Translations under genes and position numbers: made by a program
Shown: in pieces, positions 42,970-51,484 of the stretch
Layout: the number at the start of each line of letters is the position of its first letter
How positions within the stretch are numbered: the stretch's first letter is position 1
Source of the DNA: Chryseobacterium herbae
GTDB lineage: Bacteria > Bacteroidota > Bacteroidia > Flavobacteriales > Weeksellaceae
NCBI RefSeq assembly: GCF_025154075.1
Contig: NZ_JAOAMU010000007.1
Coordinates: 244,822-308,821, forward strand
Length of the DNA: 64,000 nucleotides
Direction: 5' to 3'
Notes under the pieces: model-generated
What the model was told of the DNA's origin: nothing
What the model saw: the letters and a program-made list of their open reading frames with translations, nothing else
Database searches by the model: none

Positions 42970-44322
42970 ATGATTAAAAAACTAGCCCTTCGGTTGGCCA
43001 TTCTGGCTACCGTAGTCTTTTTCCTTTTTTCTTGTGTGCATGACGATTTCGACAGGGAAAACAATCCTCAGGTATCAACCTTTAATGTATTTCAGAAATC
43101 CGCGGACGGAAGAGATCCGGACTATGCAAAAGGGTTTGCGATGCTTTTCAAGAAATACACGAAGCTGCATCCGGAATTTTCTGAAACACAGAAGAGAAAA
43201 AAGAAAGAAAACGGAGCTTATATTTACCTGTATATGTCTTCACAGATGATCATCCTGGAAGATGGAAGCAAGACAGTATTCTTCCCGATAATAAAGAAAA
43301 ATAAAGTAACAGGTATAGCTGCCGGAATACTGAATAAGGAAGAAGATTATGTATCTTATCATGTCCTTTCTGAAGATACAGAAGGATATCACAATATACT
43401 GAATACCTTCGATTCCCGGTTCAAAAGCAAATCTTCTTCATTGGCTGCTAAAGCGGATGGTAGTGAGTGCGGAGATGATGGCACCCTGTGCGAAAACATA
43501 GATCCCATCATTATAACTCCTCCGCCTAAGAAAGTAAAATCAATAGGTATCAGTAGTGATGGAACAGATAATACCCACAATCCGTGGAACAATAATCCGG
43601 GAGGCGGATGTGGAGGATTTGGAGACTGTAATGGAGGGGGAGGTTCTTCCGGACCACAAACTCCCCAGCAAAACCAAGATCCTTGTACAAAAATGAAAGC
43701 ACAAAATCTGAATGCCGGCTACAAAGAAAAAATAGCGGAACTGGATAAACCTTCGGTTTTAAGCCAGAAAAAAGAAAAAGGCTTTTCCGAGACCAAAAGC
43801 GGGGTCTTTACAGTATTGCAGCAGGGTACTTCTACAAATACTAAAGATGCTCTGAAAATTCCTGTTACATCCGATACCAAAGGCTATATTCATACCCATC
43901 TGAATGATTATGAAAATGGAAAATATACCGACAATAATGAACCTTTTATAAATGAACCCATCAGAATGTTTTCTCCCGGAGATGTAAATACTTTAATGAC
44001 TATGGCTGGATTTGTGACTGATGGTAATTACAGTGAACTGTACGGAACAATGGTTTCCAGTTACGGAAACTATACCATCAAGTTTACAGGTACTGCTTCG
44101 GATATTAAAACAGGGTTTGATACTGAACAATGGAGATTAGATTATATTGATTATAGAAAAGAAAATAAGTATTGGTCATTTGAAAAATTATTTCTTAATT
44201 TCTTAAAAGAGAAAATGAATGTGCAGGGTGTGGCGCTGTATAAGATAAAGAGCAATGGTAAAATCCAGAAAAAAACATTGAATTCAAGTAATAATGTACA
44301 ATCTGAGGATTGTCCTCAATAG
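42970..44322 (+). CDS. Lipoprotein with C-terminal JAMM-like (HxH...SxxD) motif
   Basis: 450 aa. Lipobox 'FLFSC' (Cys22). An N-terminal domain (about 30-160) is followed by a Gly/Asn/Cys linker (about 208-232, 'NNPGGGCGGFGDCNGGGG'), then a C-terminal domain. That domain has 'GYIHTHLND' (H308, H310) and 'MFSPGDVNTLM' (S335, D338), with a Glu upstream in 'GFSETKSG'. This order recalls the JAMM metal site, although the HxH-to-SxxD gap is longer than usual. It could be a metallo-isopeptidase-like hydrolase facing the periplasm or outside. Three paralogous small genes follow 14 bp downstream. Confidence 0.7.
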   Translation: MIKKLALRLAILATVVFFLFSCVHDDFDRENNPQVSTFNVFQKSADGRDPDYAKGFAMLFKKYTKLHPEFSETQKRKKKENGAYIYLYMSSQMIILEDGSKTVFFPIIKKNKVTGIAAGILNKEEDYVSYHVLSEDTEGYHNILNTFDSRFKSKSSSLAAKADGSECGDDGTLCENIDPIIITPPPKKVKSIGISSDGTDNTHNPWNNNPGGGCGGFGDCNGGGGSSGPQTPQQNQDPCTKMKAQNLNAGYKEKIAELDKPSVLSQKKEKGFSETKSGVFTVLQQGTSTNTKDALKIPVTSDTKGYIHTHLNDYENGKYTDNNEPFINEPIRMFSPGDVNTLMTMAGFVTDGNYSELYGTMVSSYGNYTIKFTGTASDIKTGFDTEQWRLDYIDYRKENKYWSFEKLFLNFLKEKMNVQGVALYKIKSNGKIQKKTLNSSNNVQSEDCPQ

Positions 44323-44336
44323 TTAAAAAAAATAAA

Positions 44337-44936
44337 ATGAAAAATACAATATTTATATTTACGTTTTTATGCATGATTTTATCCTGCAAGGCTCAAGTGG
44401 TTGGAACTTTGGAACAGTTTGAAGAATGCTCCAATCGCCCCAACAGTGATGATGGCTGTCCAGATTTGGAAAATATTACGTATGTAAAAGATACAAACAA
44501 CAGGCTTGATCAATTTGTTGGAACATGGAAAGGTTCAGCAAATGGTAAGCAATATGAAATTAAATTAGAGAAGAAGACTAATTATAAATTTTTCCCAGAA
44601 AGTGCAACGTCTTGGGATAGAATTATAGGTAGGATATTGATAAAAGACAGTTCTGGAAATATTATTTATAATTCCATGAATAAATCAGATAAAGAAACTT
44701 ATTTTTCAGGAGATAATTTTCAACATAGAGGTTATGTAATGAGTTTTGTAGGTAATTATAAATGTTTGGAATCTGGAAGTGTTTTTATAGAAACAAGACT
44801 TAATAATCCCAACGAAATGAAATTGTTTTATTCTCAAGATAAAGACGGTCTTATAACCAGCTCTTCACAATGCCCAAACTTTGATACTTTTGTACCCTTA
44901 CTGCCTATTGAAGTAATGATATTAACAAAACAATAA
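44337..44936 (+). CDS. Small Cys-containing lipoprotein, tandem copy 1 (DUF6705-like)
   Basis: 199 aa from ATG 44337. 'MKNTIFIFTFLCMILSCKAQ' carries a lipobox (ILSC). The mature core is shared by all three copies: 'LEQFEECSNRPN..GCPDLENITYVKDTNNRLDQFVGTWKG', 'GNYKCLESGSVFIETRLNNPNEMKLFYSQDKDG' and 'SQCPNF'. Four mature Cys are conserved, so two disulfides are possible. From memory it fits the DUF6705 family of Chryseobacterium-type genomes. It starts 14 bp after the JAMM-like lipoprotein. A lipocalin-like beta fold is a guess. Confidence 0.82.
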   Translation: MKNTIFIFTFLCMILSCKAQVVGTLEQFEECSNRPNSDDGCPDLENITYVKDTNNRLDQFVGTWKGSANGKQYEIKLEKKTNYKFFPESATSWDRIIGRILIKDSSGNIIYNSMNKSDKETYFSGDNFQHRGYVMSFVGNYKCLESGSVFIETRLNNPNEMKLFYSQDKDGLITSSSQCPNFDTFVPLLPIEVMILTKQ

Positions 44937-44939
44937 TAT

Positions 44940-44960
44940 AAAGCCTCTTCGGAGGCTTTT
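44940..44960 (+). terminator. Hairpin after tandem copy 1
   Basis: Stem AAAGCCTC (44940-44947) / GAGGCTTT (44952-44959), loop TTCG, short T tail. Likely partial terminator. Confidence 0.65.
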
Positions 44961-44977
44961 GTGTTGAACCACAGATT

Positions 44978-45571
44978 ATGAAAATTACATTATTTATATT
45001 CATATTATTCTTAAAGGATATTCCGTGCAAATCACAGGTAATTGGATCTTTAGAACAGTTTGAAGAATGTTCAAGGAGACCAAACCATGGTCAAGAAGGT
45101 TGTCCAGATTTGGAAAATATTACGTATGTAAAAGATACAAATAACAGGCTTAATCAGTTTGTTGGAATTTGGAAAGGAATCTATAATGGTAAACAATATG
45201 AAATACATTTTGAAAAACAACTACAATGGGGGGACGATATAAAATGGGATAGAGTTTTTGGAAGAATGATTATAAAAGATAATTTTGGAAATATTATTTA
45301 TAATTCCTTGAATAAATCATTATCTGAGACTGGTTTACTTCGAGGAGGTAATTTTCAACATACCGGCTATGTGATGCACTTTGTCGGTAATTATAAATGT
45401 TTGGAATCTGGAAGTGTTTTCATTGAGACAAGTCTACATAATCCTAATGAAATGAAATTGTTTTATTCTCAGGATAATGATGGTATTATAACCAGCCCTT
45501 CACAATGCCCAAATTTTGAGACTTTCGTACCCTTGCTGCCTACTGAAAAAATGATATTAACAAAACAATAA
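44978..45571 (+). CDS. Small Cys-containing secreted protein, tandem copy 2
   Basis: 197 aa, the same family as its neighbours ('SLEQFEECSRRPNHGQEGCPDLENITYVKDTNNRLNQFVG', 'GNYKCLESGSVFIETSLHNPNEMKLFYSQDNDG'). The N terminus differs: 'MKITLFIFILFLKDIPCKSQ' has the Cys in the same place but a charged residue before it, so the lipobox is poor. This copy may be cleaved by signal peptidase I or be inefficiently lipidated. The middle ('LQWGDDIKWDRVFGR') is also the most diverged. Confidence 0.8.
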   Translation: MKITLFIFILFLKDIPCKSQVIGSLEQFEECSRRPNHGQEGCPDLENITYVKDTNNRLNQFVGIWKGIYNGKQYEIHFEKQLQWGDDIKWDRVFGRMIIKDNFGNIIYNSLNKSLSETGLLRGGNFQHTGYVMHFVGNYKCLESGSVFIETSLHNPNEMKLFYSQDNDGIITSPSQCPNFETFVPLLPTEKMILTKQ

Positions 45572-45574
45572 TAT

Positions 45575-45597
45575 AAAGCCTCTGCGAAGAGGCTTTT
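45575..45597 (+). terminator. Hairpin after tandem copy 2
   Basis: Stem AAAGCCTCT (45575-45583) / AGAGGCTTT (45588-45596), loop GCGA. Same place and near-same sequence as the hairpin after copy 1, so it was duplicated with the gene. Confidence 0.65.
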
Positions 45598-45614
45598 GTG
45601 CTGAATCACAAATT

Positions 45615-46217
45615 ATGAAAAATAGTTTATTTATACTTACGTTTTTATGCATGATTTTATCCTGCAAGGCTCAAGTAATTGGATCTTTAGAACAGTTTGA
45701 AGAATGTTCAAGGAGGCCAAACCGTGACCAAGAAGGTTGTCCAGATTTAGAAAATATTACGTATGTAAAAGATGCAAACAACAGGCTTGATCAATTTGTA
45801 GGAACCTGGAAAGGAAATTATGGAGGAAAACAGTATGAAATAAAATTGGAAAAAAAGATAAATTATAAAAGTGATCCCAGCGATAATAGATCATTTGATA
45901 GACTAATTGGTAGAATTTTAGTAAAGGATAATTCGGGAAATATTATTTATACTTCTATGAGTAAGACTGATAATAAAACATCTTTTTTTGGAGATAATTT
46001 TCAACATAGAGGCTATGTAATGTACTTTGTCGGTAACTATAAATGTTTAGAATCTGGAAATGTTTTTATTGAGACAAGACTTAATAATCCTAATGAAATG
46101 AAATTGTTTTACTCTCAGGATAAAGATGGTCTTATAACCAGTCCTTCACAATGCCCAAATTTTGAGACTTTTGAACCCTTGCTGCCTACTGAAGTAATGA
46201 TCCTTACAAAGCAGTAA
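45615..46217 (+). CDS. Small Cys-containing lipoprotein, tandem copy 3
   Basis: 200 aa. 'MKNSLFILTFLCMILSCKAQ' restores the lipobox of copy 1. The N-terminal half matches copy 2 best ('SLEQFEECSRRPNRDQEGCPDLENITYVKDANNRLDQFVG'), while the middle 'KLEKKINYKSDPSDNRSFDRLIGRILVKDNSGNIIY' is closer to copy 1. That mosaic suggests recombination between copies. All four mature Cys are kept. Function unknown. Confidence 0.82.
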   Translation: MKNSLFILTFLCMILSCKAQVIGSLEQFEECSRRPNRDQEGCPDLENITYVKDANNRLDQFVGTWKGNYGGKQYEIKLEKKINYKSDPSDNRSFDRLIGRILVKDNSGNIIYTSMSKTDNKTSFFGDNFQHRGYVMYFVGNYKCLESGNVFIETRLNNPNEMKLFYSQDKDGLITSPSQCPNFETFEPLLPTEVMILTKQ

Positions 46218-46218
46218 T

Positions 46219-46241
46219 AAAAGTCTCTTTGGAGACTTTTT
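46219..46241 (+). terminator. Hairpin terminator after tandem copy 3
   Basis: Stem AAAAGTCTC (46219-46227) / GAGACTTTT (46232-46240), loop TTTG, then T. Confidence 0.75.
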
Positions 46242-46333
46242 GATGATATGCAGATCCCGCAATGTAAGAAGCTAAAGCGTTTTTAAAAAACGATTTTATT
46301 GAAGTTCTACATTTATTATTTCAAACTAAAAAT

Positions 46334-46369
46334 AAAACCGTTGAATATTCAGCGGTTTTTCTATTTTTG
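46334..46369 (+). promoter_or_regulatory. Hairpin overlapping the promoter of the MFS gene
   Basis: AAAACCGTTGAA (46334-46345) pairs with TTCAGCGGTTTT (46348-46359). The TTG at 46341-46343 lies in this stem and is 18 nt from TATTTTTG (46362-46369), a good -33/-7 pair. ATG 46391 follows about 15 nt after the expected start of transcription. Confidence 0.6.
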
Positions 46370-46390
46370 TGCTACTAATATTTATTTGAA

Positions 46391-47881
46391 ATGTCTGAAA
46401 TTGAGAATCAACAACCTCAAAACATAAAAAATAATCCACGGATTATGAAAGCCTGGGCCGTATACGACTGGGCGAATTCTGTTTATTCATTGGTTATTAC
46501 GTCCACTATTTTCCCTATTTATTATTCCATACTCACCACTGCTTACGAGAAAAAGGAGTACGTGGAGGAAACAAAATCCTGGATTGATGTTCCCGTAAGG
46601 CATATGATCAAGATTTTCGGGAAAGAATATCAGCCGGATGCGGTCTACGGATATTCACTTACGATATCGTTTTTTATCGTAGTGTTGCTATCTCCGTTCC
46701 TGTCTTCACTGGCGGATACCATTGGAAATAAGAAATCATTCCTGCAGTTTTTCTGTTATCTTGGGGCTACCTCATGTATGGGACTGGCCATGTTTACAGG
46801 AATGCACAATGTATTTCTGGGGCTCCTTTTCAGTATTACGGCGAGTGTCGGGTTCTGGGGAAGTCTGGTGTTTTACAACTCCTTTCTGCCAGATATTGCG
46901 ACCCGGGATAAACAGGATGCACTTTCTGCCAAAGGATATGTGTATGGATATTTAGGTTCTGTAGTTCTGGTGGTGATCTGTCTGGTACTGATCCAGGTTT
47001 TTGCAAAAGGAGCCGCACAGCAACTTTTATTTACAAGAATCAGCTTTCTGTTGACTGGTGCATGGTGGTTTGGGTTCTCCCAATACACATTCAAGCATCT
47101 TCCGCAGTTTGGTGATGTGAAGGAAAAACTTCCAAAAGATTTAGTACTTCTGAATTATAAGAATATCTTCAAAAAGCATGAAGAGCAAGGAGGTTTCTTT
47201 GAAGTTCTGAAAGATAATATGAGCTTCTATAAAGACATCGCCAAGGAAAGTTTTCATGAACTGTTCAAAGTAGGTGGCGTATTGTTTAAAGATAAAAATT
47301 TGAAGTTCTTCCTTTCCAGTTTCTTCTTTTACAGTGTAGGAATGCAGACCATTTTCTTAATGGCGACCTTATTCGGGAAAAGTGAGATCAACCTGGCTCA
47401 GGATAAACTGATAGGAACGCTATTGGTAATTCAGATTGAAGCCATCATCGGGGCAGTGATATTCTCCAGGTTATCAAGGAAAATCGGAAATAGAAATGTG
47501 ATCTCAATTGCTATTGTATTGTGGATTGTTGCCTGTCTGTGGGCCTACTTCCTGAACAAGGAAAATCCTACGGTAGAATATCAGTTCTATGGAGTAGCAG
47601 CGGTAGTAGGATTGGTGATGGGTGGACTTCAGGCGATGTCCAGATCTACCTATTCAAAACTTCTTCCGGAAGACTCTATGGAAAATACAACGTATTTCAG
47701 TTTCTATGATGTATTGGAAAAAATAGCGATCATTATAGGAACCTTCATTTTTGCCACATTGATTGAGCACTTCAATAATATGCGTATTGCTGCGCTTTCC
47801 ATGACTTTATTTTTCGCGACAGGACTTATTCTGATCCGCTTTCTTAAAGTCAATATGTTGAAAGACAAAGATACTTTATAA
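46391..47881 (+). CDS. MFS transporter, UMF1/Atg22-like
   Basis: 496 aa. The start 'NNPRIMKAWAVYDWANSVYSLVITSTIFPIYYSIL' is the hallmark of the UMF1 (Atg22-like) branch. About 12 hydrophobic helices follow, with a soluble loop about residues 240-290. 'GLVMGGLQAMSRSTYSKLLPEDSMENTTYFSFYDVLEKIAIIIGTFIFA' is also family-typical. Yeast Atg22 exports amino acids from the vacuole; bacterial substrates are unknown. Monocistronic. Confidence 0.9.
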   Translation: MSEIENQQPQNIKNNPRIMKAWAVYDWANSVYSLVITSTIFPIYYSILTTAYEKKEYVEETKSWIDVPVRHMIKIFGKEYQPDAVYGYSLTISFFIVVLLSPFLSSLADTIGNKKSFLQFFCYLGATSCMGLAMFTGMHNVFLGLLFSITASVGFWGSLVFYNSFLPDIATRDKQDALSAKGYVYGYLGSVVLVVICLVLIQVFAKGAAQQLLFTRISFLLTGAWWFGFSQYTFKHLPQFGDVKEKLPKDLVLLNYKNIFKKHEEQGGFFEVLKDNMSFYKDIAKESFHELFKVGGVLFKDKNLKFFLSSFFFYSVGMQTIFLMATLFGKSEINLAQDKLIGTLLVIQIEAIIGAVIFSRLSRKIGNRNVISIAIVLWIVACLWAYFLNKENPTVEYQFYGVAAVVGLVMGGLQAMSRSTYSKLLPEDSMENTTYFSFYDVLEKIAIIIGTFIFATLIEHFNNMRIAALSMTLFFATGLILIRFLKVNMLKDKDTL

Positions 47882-47898
47882 ATAAAATGATATATACT

Positions 47899-47926
47899 AA
47901 GGCGTTATTTGATAACGCCTTTTTTT
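47899..47926 (+). terminator. Intrinsic terminator
   Basis: Stem AAGGCGTTAT (47899-47908) / ATAACGCCTT (47912-47921), loop TTG, then T. Confidence 0.9.
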
Positions 47927-48071
47927 ATGGCTTAAATCTTCAATACTCTTGAAATTAATAAATTCAATGTAAGCAATGTATTTGTTGTTGGTTGATTGAA
48001 AAACTATCTTAAAATATTAAATATTTTTCACTGTAGTTTGATTTTTTTTGTTTATTTGTAAATCTAATTAA

Positions 48072-50243
48072 ATGAAAATGACAAGAAAAATCCTATTGCT
48101 ATGCCTGCTGCAATGCTTTGTTTTTGGCTTTTCCCAAAAGCTAAGACCTATTGCGCAAAAAATTACTGAATTTCATGCAGAAAAAAATACTTTTCAAAAG
48201 TATAATCTGTTTGAGGTCAATAAGACTTCTCCCAAGTTTGCTGAATACAAAAGAGCAGCGACAGACATTACAGCCATCACTGTAAAATCTGCCGAACTGA
48301 AAAGGCTTGTCAAAGAAAAGCCAGAATACCTTGAAATTAGTTTTCCTTTCGATGGAGACAAGCAGATCACTGTGGAACTTTATAAAAATCAAATTTTCAC
48401 CACCGATTTTAAGGTCGTTACCAATAAAGGAGAGATCATCAACTATACGCCGGGTGCTTACTACATCGGGATTGTGAAAGGGGATAATACTTCTGTTGCT
48501 GCCTTCAGTTTCTTCGATAATGATATTGTAGGAATAGCTTCCACTTCCGAGTTGGGGAATGTTGTACTTGGAAAGGCGAAAAATTCAGAAGACTTTGTAA
48601 GCTATTCGGAATCTAAACTGACGGGAGCCAATCCTTTTGTCTGCGGGGTAGATGAGCTGAAAGAAAATCAGACAAAAAATATGTCGTTTGATCCGGCTTC
48701 CAACAAAAAAGCAATGACGGAAAACTGTGTGAGAATTTATTATGAAGTATGCTTTAAGCCTTATCAAAATAATAATTCTGATGCCACCACTACGACCAAC
48801 TGGCTTACTGCTGTTCATAATAATATTGCAGCACTTTACAACAATGATGAGATCAGAATAGCATTGAATGAAATCTATATCTGGACGACTCAGGATCCTT
48901 ACACAGGAACGCCCAATGCGAATCTTTCCAGCTTTAGAAATAACAGACAGACATTTAACGGTGATCTGGCCCATTTGATCAATGCTCCGGCTACAACAAG
49001 TGTGGCATATATCAATTCTCTATGTGGAACCTACAAACACGCATATTCAGGAATTTCTCAGACGTATTCTGAGGTACCTGTTTATTCCTGGACTATCCAG
49101 GCGATGACACACGAAATGGGTCACAGCTTAGGATCCCCGCACACCCACGCTTGTGCATGGAACGGAAATAATACAGCCATTGACGGATGCGGAGCTCAGG
49201 CCGGTTACAGCGAAGGATGTACAGGCCCGATTCCTTCCACAACGGTTAAAGGTTCAATCATGAGCTACTGTCACCTGGTTTCAGGCGTAGGAATCAGCTT
49301 TAGTAATGGTTTTGGACCACAGCCGGCTGCTTTAATCAGAAGTACTATCGATTCAAAGCCTTGTCTGGGGACCAACTGTACGACCGCATGTGGAACTACG
49401 ATTACACAGATGAACATCTCAAATATTACCCAGATTTCAGCCAATGCAGCATTTACTGATGCGGTTTCTACCACTTGGAAATATAAACTTACCAAAATGG
49501 ACGGAACGCTTGTAGAGTCAGGTAATACCAGCTCTCAGGCGCTTAATTTCAACAGTCTGCAACCTGCAACTTATTATAATTTGTCGGTAGGTACAAATTG
49601 TTCAGCATCCAATGCCTATCAAAGAACTCAGGTATTCCTTACGGATGCTGCATGGTGCGATGGTGCTCAGTTTACAGATACCGGAGGTCAGACGGCTGGT
49701 TATGGAAATAATGAAACGATTGTTAAAACATTTTATCCGGCTTCAGGGGCACTTACAATGACCTTTACAGAATTTGCTCTGGAGCAGGCTTACGATTTTA
49801 TGTATGTATATAATGGTCCTTCCACGGCTTCTCCTTTGTTTGCCAACGGAAATAGCCTGACAGGAAATACGGTGCCGGGTCCATTCACTTCTACTCATTC
49901 TTCAGGCGCTATTACGGTTAGGTTTGTATCTGATCCGGGGGTTACAGGAAACGGTTGGAAGGCTGGTTTTTCATGTGCCATTTTAGGGGTTGATGATGTA
50001 GTTAAAAACGATAATACAGTAAGTGTCTATCCAAATCCGGCTAAAAATATGATTGTTATTTCATCCAAAGATGCTTTAAAATCGTATAAAATTTATGATG
50101 AATCAGGAAGACTGGTTATTTCAGCTTCTTCGCTAAAAGGCAATAAGCAGGAAGTTAATATTTCTTCGATTCAGACAGGAAATTATATTGTAACTATAGA
50201 AACGGATAAACAAACAGTGAATAAAAAACTGATTAAACATTAA
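48072..50243 (+). CDS. Reprolysin-like secreted metalloprotease with CUB and T9SS domains
   Basis: 723 aa. Signal peptide to 'FVFGFSQ', propeptide-like region to about 210, then a metzincin catalytic domain. 'HEMGHSLGSPH' gives zinc ligands H347, H351, H357 and the base E348, and 'SIMSYCHL' is the Met-turn. A fibronectin-like stretch (about 435-530) follows. A CUB domain (about 530-640, 'QAYDFMYVYNGPSTASPLF') comes next, then a type A sorting domain from 'SVYPNPAKNMIVI' to 'KKLIKH'. A secreted protein-degrading enzyme. Two in-frame ATGs (48072, 48078) are possible starts. Confidence 0.93.
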   Translation: MKMTRKILLLCLLQCFVFGFSQKLRPIAQKITEFHAEKNTFQKYNLFEVNKTSPKFAEYKRAATDITAITVKSAELKRLVKEKPEYLEISFPFDGDKQITVELYKNQIFTTDFKVVTNKGEIINYTPGAYYIGIVKGDNTSVAAFSFFDNDIVGIASTSELGNVVLGKAKNSEDFVSYSESKLTGANPFVCGVDELKENQTKNMSFDPASNKKAMTENCVRIYYEVCFKPYQNNNSDATTTTNWLTAVHNNIAALYNNDEIRIALNEIYIWTTQDPYTGTPNANLSSFRNNRQTFNGDLAHLINAPATTSVAYINSLCGTYKHAYSGISQTYSEVPVYSWTIQAMTHEMGHSLGSPHTHACAWNGNNTAIDGCGAQAGYSEGCTGPIPSTTVKGSIMSYCHLVSGVGISFSNGFGPQPAALIRSTIDSKPCLGTNCTTACGTTITQMNISNITQISANAAFTDAVSTTWKYKLTKMDGTLVESGNTSSQALNFNSLQPATYYNLSVGTNCSASNAYQRTQVFLTDAAWCDGAQFTDTGGQTAGYGNNETIVKTFYPASGALTMTFTEFALEQAYDFMYVYNGPSTASPLFANGNSLTGNTVPGPFTSTHSSGAITVRFVSDPGVTGNGWKAGFSCAILGVDDVVKNDNTVSVYPNPAKNMIVISSKDALKSYKIYDESGRLVISASSLKGNKQEVNISSIQTGNYIVTIETDKQTVNKKLIKH

Positions 50244-50249
50244 GAGAAC

Positions 50250-50402
50250 TAAGGAAGCATAATGGAAGAGGAAAGTGATTGAAAACGACAATAGAAATAT
50301 ACATTCTGTTTTTAATCTTCATTGAGGCTACTGATTAAGCTCTACAACTGTTGAATGATAGCTCAATATAACTTCCAGCCTCCTTCTTCCATCTTCCAGT
50401 CC
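50250..50402. repeat. GGAAG/CTTCC inverted repeat, second copy (family 2)
   Basis: Left arm with AAGGAAGC and ATGGAAGAGGAAAG (about 50252-50274). Right arm ACTTCCAGCCTCCTTCTTCC then ATCTTCCAG (about 50371-50400). Same layout as at 1628-1745. Confidence 0.65.
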
Positions 50403-50408
50403 ATACAT

Positions 50409-50435
50409 AAAAGCCTGATCATTTCAGGCTTTTTT
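50409..50435 (+). terminator. Intrinsic terminator
   Basis: Stem AAAAGCCTGA (50409-50418) / TCAGGCTTTT (50424-50433), then T. Confidence 0.88.
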
Positions 50436-50493
50436 GCTGTACTAAAGCCAAAAACTCTTTTTCTGCATAAATAAATTGGAATTCGGCGTGAGT

Positions 50494-50527
50494 TTTGCTT
50501 ATATTCAGCGGAATAATTTTAACTTTG
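50494..50527 (+). promoter_or_regulatory. Promoter of the mevalonate kinase gene
   Basis: TTTG (50494-50497), 22-nt spacer, TAACTTTG (50520-50527), 20 bp before ATG 50548. Confidence 0.5.
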
Positions 50528-50547
50528 TAAAAAGATTTATTGTCAAA

Positions 50548-51474
50548 ATGACGAATCCTCTATTTTATGCAAAAATAATTCTGTTCGGAGAATATGGGAT
50601 GATTGAAGACTCTCAGGGGCTTGTAGTACCTTACAGTTTCTATAAAGGAGCCCTTAAATTCTCAGATTTGAGTTCTGAATTTGAACTTAAATCCAACAGA
50701 CATCTGCAAAAATACGCTGACTTCCTGGCAGCGCTTGACCTTTCTGATGATTTCAGATTGGATATTCAACGCCTTAAAAACGATATTGAATCCGGACTGT
50801 TCTTTGATTCTAATATTCCTCAGGGATATGGAGTAGGAAGTTCAGGAGCTTTGGTAGCTGCTATTTTTGAAAAATATGCATTAAGCAAACTGGATCCTGA
50901 ACAGATTTCCAAAGATAATCTGAAGAAATTAAAAACCGTTTTCGGTGAAATGGAAAGTTATTTCCATGGTAAAAGTTCAGGGATGGATCCTTTGATCTGC
51001 TATATGAATCTACCGATCCTTATCGAAAACAAAGACAACCTGGATAGAGTTTCTATTCCCGACGGCGAGGAAGGAAAAGGAGCCATATTCCTTATCGACA
51101 GCGGTATTACGGGCGAAACAGGACCAATGATCCAGATCTTCTTTGAAAAAATGAAAACGGAAGGTTTCCGTAAGACATTAAAAGAAGAGTTCATCCGTTA
51201 CAACAATGCCTGCATCGAATCGTTCCTTAAAAAAGACATGAATCCTTTCTTCAGAAACCTGAAAAAGCTTTCCCACTGGGCGTATGAACATTTCCGTCCG
51301 ATGATCCCTGAAAGTATTTTCAACATCTGGAAAAAAGGACTTGACTCTAATGCTTATTATCTGAAACTCTGCGGAAGCGGCGGTGGAGGATACATTCTGG
51401 GCTTCACCAAAGACTATGCGAAAGCAGAAAAAATGCTTGACGGCTTCCAGAAAGAAGTGATCTACAGATTTTAA
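50548..51474 (+). CDS. Mevalonate kinase (GHMP family)
   Basis: 308 aa from ATG 50548; the longer frame reads through the promoter. 'KIILFGEYGMIEDSQGLVVPYS' (motif 1), 'PQGYGVGSSGALVAAIF' (ATP-binding GHMP motif 2), 'HGKSSGMDPLICYMN' (substrate and base region) and 'LKLCGSGGGGYILGF' (motif 3) form a complete GHMP kinase of the mevalonate kinase type. It phosphorylates mevalonate on the way to isopentenyl diphosphate. A UbiA prenyltransferase begins 10 bp downstream, suggesting that the two act in isoprenoid metabolism. Confidence 0.9.
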   Translation: MTNPLFYAKIILFGEYGMIEDSQGLVVPYSFYKGALKFSDLSSEFELKSNRHLQKYADFLAALDLSDDFRLDIQRLKNDIESGLFFDSNIPQGYGVGSSGALVAAIFEKYALSKLDPEQISKDNLKKLKTVFGEMESYFHGKSSGMDPLICYMNLPILIENKDNLDRVSIPDGEEGKGAIFLIDSGITGETGPMIQIFFEKMKTEGFRKTLKEEFIRYNNACIESFLKKDMNPFFRNLKKLSHWAYEHFRPMIPESIFNIWKKGLDSNAYYLKLCGSGGGGYILGFTKDYAKAEKMLDGFQKEVIYRF

Positions 51475-51484
51475 ATTGGGTGGA

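Noticed and set aside
48072..50243. Reading the T9SS protease as a toxin
   Set aside because: The catalytic, CUB and sorting domains fit ordinary secreted nutrient-acquiring proteases of this group; nothing specific points to toxicity.
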